Assembly: GCA_009923375.1 (NCBI GenBank)
Contig: RFTO01000082.1
Location: 1-5,761 of the forward strand
DNA: 5,761 nucleotides
Source of the DNA: Actinomycetota bacterium
GTDB taxonomy: Bacteria; Actinomycetota; Actinomycetes; S36-B12; UBA5976
Direction: 5' to 3'
In this document: positions 5,712-5,761 of the stretch, piece after piece
Numbering within the stretch: position 1 is the stretch's first letter
Layout: the number at the start of each line of letters is the position of its first letter
Translations under genes and position numbers: made by a program
Notes under the pieces: generated by a model
Told to the model about the DNA's origin: nothing
The model's database searches: none
Seen by the model: the letters and a program-made list of their open reading frames with translations, nothing else

Positions 5712-5761
5712 CAGCCGACGGATCCTTCCATCTGCAGGGCAATGAGCCGGTTGAGTTCAAG
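5711..5761 (-). CDS. sufB: SufB C-terminus (partial; continues beyond the right edge)
   Basis: The last 16 codons read LELNRLIALQMEGSVG followed by TGA. This is the highly conserved SufB carboxy-terminus (E-L-N-R-L-I-x-L-Q-M-E-G-x-V/I-G). SufB is the main scaffold on which the Fe-S cluster is built, with SufC and SufD. The frame is open to the right edge, so the gene body and any upstream regulator such as sufR lie outside the window. The stop overlaps the sufD ATG by one base, so the two scaffold subunits are probably made by coupled translation. The call rests on a short but distinctive tail plus gene order. Confidence 0.92.
   Translation of the reverse strand, partial: LELNRLIALQMEGSVG

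Noticed and set aside
1..5761. CRISPR arrays, tRNA or rRNA genes, insertion-sequence ends, riboswitches, long repeats
   Set aside because: No periodic repeats, no structured RNA pattern and no transposase-like frame were seen; coding sequence covers nearly the whole window.

Overview
The window suggests an actinobacterium (Actinomycetota) of moderate GC content, about 57% in the segments I counted. The gene order sufB-sufD-Rieske-sufC-sufS-sufU-sufT is the classical actinobacterial layout, and each protein reads like its actinobacterial family members. I cannot place the organism more finely.

Layout, read along the minus strand from right to left. The last 16 codons of sufB (5711-5761) run into sufD (4578-5711). 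Next come a small Rieske [2Fe-2S] protein (4258-4581), sufC (3465-4226), sufS (2146-3426), sufU (1653-2099) and the DUF59/SufT-type gene (1334-1660). All are tightly packed, with overlaps of 1, 4 and 8 nt and gaps of 31, 38 and 46 nt, so they very probably form one polycistronic unit whose promoter lies beyond the right edge. After a 60-nt gap, the membrane domain of an ABC exporter half-transporter begins at 1273 on the same strand.

How the genes work together: SufS takes sulfur from cysteine as a persulfide and SufU accepts it. The SufB-SufC-SufD complex, driven by the SufC ATPase, builds the Fe-S cluster. SufT/DUF59 helps cluster maturation or transfer. The Rieske protein is a likely electron carrier or Fe-S accessory.

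Left end: the ABC exporter matches its family up to codon 340 (position 254) and then loses it before the ATP-binding domain. The opposite strand of 2-274 carries a fragment of an unrelated gene, a large Eco57I/PglX-like restriction-modification methylase, at about 64% GC. The two coding identities share a stretch of about 21 bp at 254-274. This is either a real rearrangement or, more likely in my view, a chimeric join made during assembly.

I found no clearly new system. The points most worth checking are the left-end junction and a 16-codon mini-ORF bridging sufS and sufU.
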